A stretch of DNA of 64,000 bases, from NCBI RefSeq assembly GCF_019623905.1, contig NZ_CP069370.1:2480001-2544000 (forward strand). The letters are read 5' to 3'. The notes below the pieces were generated by a model. It worked only from the letters and a program-made list of their open reading frames with translations, was not told the DNA's origin and searched no databases. The position numbers were made by a program, and so were the translations under genes. The stretch comes from Neotabrizicola shimadae. Lineage in GTDB: Bacteria > Pseudomonadota > Alphaproteobacteria > Rhodobacterales > Rhodobacteraceae. Below are positions 61,041 to 64,000 of this stretch, piece after piece. Position 1 is the first letter of the stretch. Every line of letters starts with the position of its first letter.

Positions 61041-61679
61041 TCAGACCTTGCGGTGCTCGCGCATCAGAAGCGCCGCCTCGACCCGGTTGCGCAGGTGCAG
61101 TTTCTGCAGGATCGAGGTCATGTAGTGCTTCACCGTTTTCTCCTGCAGGTCCAGGAGACGCCCGACTTCCTTGTTGCTCTTGCCCTGGGCCACCAGCGAC
61201 AGGATGTCCTCTTCGCGCTTCGACAGGACCGACAGCGGATCGACCGGCGCGGCGGCGGGACGCGCGCGCAGCGCCGTCAGCACCCGCCCGGCCAGCCCCG
61301 GCGACACATAGGTGCGCCCGGCCGCCAGGTCACGCACCACCGCCACCAGGTCATCCGCGCCGATGCCCTTCAGCACATAGCCGACGGCGCCGCCCTTCAG
61401 CGCCTGCATCAGGTCGCCCTCTTCCTCGGACGCTGTGATCATCGCCACGCGCGGCGGCGCCTCCATGGCCATGATCCACTCCAGCGCACCCATGCCGCCG
61501 CCCTTGGGCATCGAGATGTCCAGCAGCACCAGGTCCGGCCGAAGTGCCTGAACCTGTCGCACCGCGTCCTCGCCGTCGCCCGCCGTGCCCACCACCTCGA
61601 TCTCGCCCGCATCGGCCAGGGTGCGGGCCAGCCCGTCGCGGTAGATCGGATGGTCGTCGGCCACCAGCACGCGGATCAT
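61041..61679 (-). CDS. NarL/LuxR-family response regulator
   Basis: The 212-residue product has a receiver domain (VLVADDHPIYRDGL, phosphoacceptor Asp in LVLLDISMPKGGG, Lys in YVLKGI) and a C-terminal LuxR helix-turn-helix (LSKREEDILSLVAQGKSNKEVGRLLDLQEKTVKHYMTSIL). It is the partner of the kinase directly upstream, to which it is coupled by TGATG. The target genes are unknown. Confidence 0.93.
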   Translation of the reverse strand: MIRVLVADDHPIYRDGLARTLADAGEIEVVGTAGDGEDAVRQVQALRPDLVLLDISMPKGGGMGALEWIMAMEAPPRVAMITASEEEGDLMQALKGGAVGYVLKGIGADDLVAVVRDLAAGRTYVSPGLAGRVLTALRARPAAAPVDPLSVLSKREEDILSLVAQGKSNKEVGRLLDLQEKTVKHYMTSILQKLHLRNRVEAALLMREHRKV

Positions 61680-62989
61680 CACAGCCCTCCCAGATCAAGC
61701 GTCACCACCAGCGCGGCCCCCGGCCCGTCGGTGCGGTTCTCCAGCTCCAGCCGGCCACCCAGACTCTCCACCCGGTCGGCCAGCCCGGCAAGGCCCATGT
61801 CGTCGTCATCCTCGCCCCGCGCCGGCGGCAGTTCGGCAAAGCCCGGCCCGCGGTCCAGCACGGCCACCCGGATCACCCAGTCCTTCAGCAACAGCCGGAC
61901 CTCCTGGCCCCTGCCCCCGCCATGCCGCCAGCCGTTGGTCAGGCCTTCCTGCACCACACGGTAAAGACAGATCTTCACCGGCTCCGACACTTCGGCAGAC
62001 CCGTCCCAGTCCACGGATACGGCCACAGGCTGACCGGTGCGCCCGCCATGCGCCTCGGCCAGGTCGCGCACGATCTCTTCCACGCTCCGCCGCCCGATGT
62101 CGGGCAGCGACACCCCCCGCGCAATGGTGCGGATCTCCACGATGGCATCCTTCACCGCCTTCTCCACCGCATCCAGTTCGGCCCGCGCCTCCTCCGTGGT
62201 CAGCCGCTTGCGCAAGGCGTCCAGCCGCAGCGCTGCAAAGCCCATCAGCTGCGCCGGCCCGTCATGCAGATCCGCCCCGATCCGCCGGAGCGTCAGGTCG
62301 CCCATCTGCGTCGCCCGCCCTGCCGCGCTCTGGATCCTTAGCCGCAGCGAGACATTGCGCGCCGACAGGTCCTGCAGCGCCAGGATCTGCCGGTCGATCG
62401 TGCGGCTGCCCTTCAGCACGATCACGAACAACGACCCGAAGATCGCCGCCATCACCGCCGCCACCGCCAGCCAGCTCATCGTCCGCGCCCGGCGCAAATC
62501 CTGCTCCAGCTGCGTGGCGATCTCGTAGAACTCGGCCACGGCGATCACCCGGCCCGTTCCCGTCTCGTGGATCGGCGAATAGATCTCCAGCAAAGGCACG
62601 CCAAGCGCCGCCTCTGCCCGGTCCTCCACATCCACGGTATCTTCGAAATCCGCCCGCACCTCGCCCTGCCAGGCCAGCCGCAGATTTTCCGTCACCGGGA
62701 AGCTCTGCCCCACGATCTCCTCGTTCGAGGCATCGACCAGCAATCCCCCCGGCCGCCAGATCTTGAACGACACCACCCGCCGGCCAAGCGCCGTCTCGGA
62801 CAGAAGCCGCGCGATCTCGGCGCGCGACTCCTGCGACAGCCGCTCCTGCGTGGACAGATCCTGCGTCAGGGGCGCGACCGAGCTTTCCATGTACAGCGCG
62901 GTCGCATTGGCGGTGTTGCGCACCACCGTCTCCTCGATGCGCGCCCAGACCCAATAGCCCACCAGAACGGTGGCCAGCAGCATCACCAC
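61679..62989 (-). CDS. Sensor histidine kinase, HisKA_3 type
   Basis: The product (436 residues from the GTG at 62989) has a first membrane helix, a periplasmic double-helix sensor region (about 20-160), a second membrane helix, the HisKA_3 box RIGADLHDGPAQLMGF with the phosphorylated His, and an ATPase domain with GLTNGWRHG and DRGPGF. At 62989 the first helix would be cut short. A CTG in frame at 63049 has GGAGG seven bases upstream and would add 20 residues giving a full membrane anchor; it may be the true start. Confidence 0.9.
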   Translation of the reverse strand: MVMLLATVLVGYWVWARIEETVVRNTANATALYMESSVAPLTQDLSTQERLSQESRAEIARLLSETALGRRVVSFKIWRPGGLLVDASNEEIVGQSFPVTENLRLAWQGEVRADFEDTVDVEDRAEAALGVPLLEIYSPIHETGTGRVIAVAEFYEIATQLEQDLRRARTMSWLAVAAVMAAIFGSLFVIVLKGSRTIDRQILALQDLSARNVSLRLRIQSAAGRATQMGDLTLRRIGADLHDGPAQLMGFAALRLDALRKRLTTEEARAELDAVEKAVKDAIVEIRTIARGVSLPDIGRRSVEEIVRDLAEAHGGRTGQPVAVSVDWDGSAEVSEPVKICLYRVVQEGLTNGWRHGGGRGQEVRLLLKDWVIRVAVLDRGPGFAELPPARGEDDDDMGLAGLADRVESLGGRLELENRTDGPGAALVVTLDLGGL

Positions 62990-63124
62990 GCCACCCGCCA
63001 GCGCGAACTGCCCCGCCAGGGACAGGCGATCCCAATGGATTCGTCTCAGGTCACACCCTCCGGCGGCGCACGCCCGGAAAGACTAGGCCAAGCCCGCCCG
63101 CGCGCAAAGCCCGCACGGCAGGGT

Positions 63125-63571
63125 TCAGACCTTGGGCCCCATGTGCCCCTGGACAAAGGCCACAATCTCCGCCGCCGGCCGCGCACCGGCCAGCCGCGCC
63201 ACCTCGCGCCCGCGCCGGTACAGGATCAGCGCCGGAATCCCCCGGATCCCCGCCCGTTGAGAGATCGCGGGAAAATCCTCGGTGTTCAGCTTCATCAGCC
63301 GCGCCCGGCCCTTCAGCGCCTGAGCCGCCTTGGCGAACTCGGGCGCCATCATCCGGCAGGGCCCGCACCAGGGCGCCCAGTAATCCACCAGCAGCGGCAA
63401 CTCGTCGCCGCGCGTGGCCTTGTCATGCGCGCCCGCATCCAGCTCGGCCACGCGGCCATCCACCAGCGCCTCGCCGCAGCTGCCGCACTTCGGCCCCTGC
63501 GCCAGACGCGCCTCGGGCACCCGGTTCATCTGGCCGCAGACCGGGCAGGTCAGTTTCATGCTCTCGCTCAT
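63125..63571 (-). CDS. trxC: Thioredoxin 2
   Basis: The 148-residue product has an N-terminal zinc ribbon (CPVCG and CGSCG), as in TrxC, then a thioredoxin domain with active site WAPWCGPC and the cis-Pro in GIRGIPALILY. It reduces disulfides in the cytoplasm and is often induced by oxidative stress. The start at 63571 (MSESMKL) has GAGG upstream. Confidence 0.95.
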   Translation of the reverse strand: MSESMKLTCPVCGQMNRVPEARLAQGPKCGSCGEALVDGRVAELDAGAHDKATRGDELPLLVDYWAPWCGPCRMMAPEFAKAAQALKGRARLMKLNTEDFPAISQRAGIRGIPALILYRRGREVARLAGARPAAEIVAFVQGHMGPKV

Positions 63572-63643
63572 GGCCGCCTCACATTCCAATCAAGGAATAC
63601 ATGGGGCACCTGGCCAAAGGCACAAGGGCCGCCGCGCCAGAGG

Positions 63644-63961
63644 CTATAGGAAATCCTCTTCCGCGCCCGTCACATCCACGCCCATCGCCTCCAGCCCAGC
63701 CTCCAGGTTCTCCGCCAGATGCGGCATCCCCATCAGGTACTCGGCCGTCGGCACATTGGCCTGGTTGTAGGCTGTCTCCAGCGCTTCCTCGTATTCCTCG
63801 GCCTCAAAGGCCCCGCGGCCCACCCAGGCAATCGCCGTCAGATGCGCCTTCTCGTCCTCGTTCAGCGCCTCGATGAAGGCCACAAGCTCGGCCTCGCCCA
63901 TCCGCCCCTCGCGCGATTCGAAGATGACGTGGACGACCTTTTCAGGGCTGATCTCGATCAT
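63644..63961 (-). CDS. DUF3775 family protein
   Basis: The 105-residue acidic helical product (MIEISPEKVVHVIFESREGRMGEAELVAFIEALNEDEKAHLTAIAWVGRGAF...AEYLMGMPHLAENLEAGLEAMG) matches DUF3775, of unknown function. It is upstream of trxC on the same strand with an 72-bp gap. The last 39 bases of the window beyond it show no feature. Confidence 0.85.
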   Translation of the reverse strand: MIEISPEKVVHVIFESREGRMGEAELVAFIEALNEDEKAHLTAIAWVGRGAFEAEEYEEALETAYNQANVPTAEYLMGMPHLAENLEAGLEAMGVDVTGAEEDFL

Positions 63962-64000
63962 GGCGCTGTCCTCCTTCGCCCATGATGCGCCGATGCGCGC

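Overview
The window reads as chromosome of a high-GC alphaproteobacterium, most likely a member of the Rhodobacteraceae. The grounds are the phaR-phaP-phaC-phaZ polyhydroxybutyrate (PHB) locus with CTGC-N3-GCAG PhaR sites, a LexA box of the alphaproteobacterial GAAC-N7-GAAC type, AztABC-like zinc uptake genes, and family types common in that group (DUF3572 beside a PleD-like protein, DUF983, DUF3775, a Lrp-domain stand-alone protein, MttB-like methyltransferase). No search was run; every name rests on reading motifs and domains.

Layout, left to right. 0-5.7 kb: PHB storage genes, then a hydrolase and a 3-methyladenine glycosylase-like gene. 5.9-10.2 kb: thrS, a cold-shock gene, an ArsC/Spx-like gene, a secreted DUF2059 protein and tRNA-Ser(CGA). 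10.3-14.5 kb: yedK, a secreted 5'-nucleotidase, a DUF952 gene overlapping pyrD. 14.6-24.2 kb: signalling and metabolism, including an H-NOX-like protein directly coupled to an HNOBA-GGDEF cyclase, a DUF4153 membrane protein, an aminotransferase with an MttB-like methyltransferase, and a PleD-like GGDEF protein. 24.2-26.4 kb: an ECF sigma factor cluster with a membrane protein, a Spy-like protein and a four-EF-hand protein. 26.6-35.8 kb: DUF983, Nudix, desaturase with divergent regulator, lipoproteins, aldo/keto reductase, SOS-controlled imuA, YceI with cytochrome b561, metG.

35.8-60.5 kb is an integrated island of about 24.7 kb. A 20-bp direct repeat, which is the 3' end of tRNA-Ala(CGC), bounds it: one copy lies just after the metG terminator and the other inside the intact tRNA gene at 60.5 kb, beside a tyrosine integrase. 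The cargo is largely metal and cofactor acquisition. A cobalamin riboswitch precedes DUF1636 and a BtuFCD-like importer. Two matching Zur-like operators precede COG0523 GTPase genes. One operator is shared with a long, tightly overlapping minus-strand operon: hisI, zur-like, a 33-residue membrane peptide, aztABC-like genes, a 49-residue ORF, DUF4198, a COG0523 GTPase, a WD40 protein, two small proteins and a VOC protein. The likely joint role is survival under zinc and cobalamin scarcity.

The island looks stranded. Its main integrase carries a frameshift in a run of seven G and lacks a catalytic His. A second tyrosine recombinase gene is split by a complete IS21-family element with a 7-bp target duplication; removing the element restores the reading frame exactly.

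60.5-64 kb returns to core chromosome: tRNA-Ala, a small secreted protein, a NarL-type two-component pair, trxC and DUF3775.
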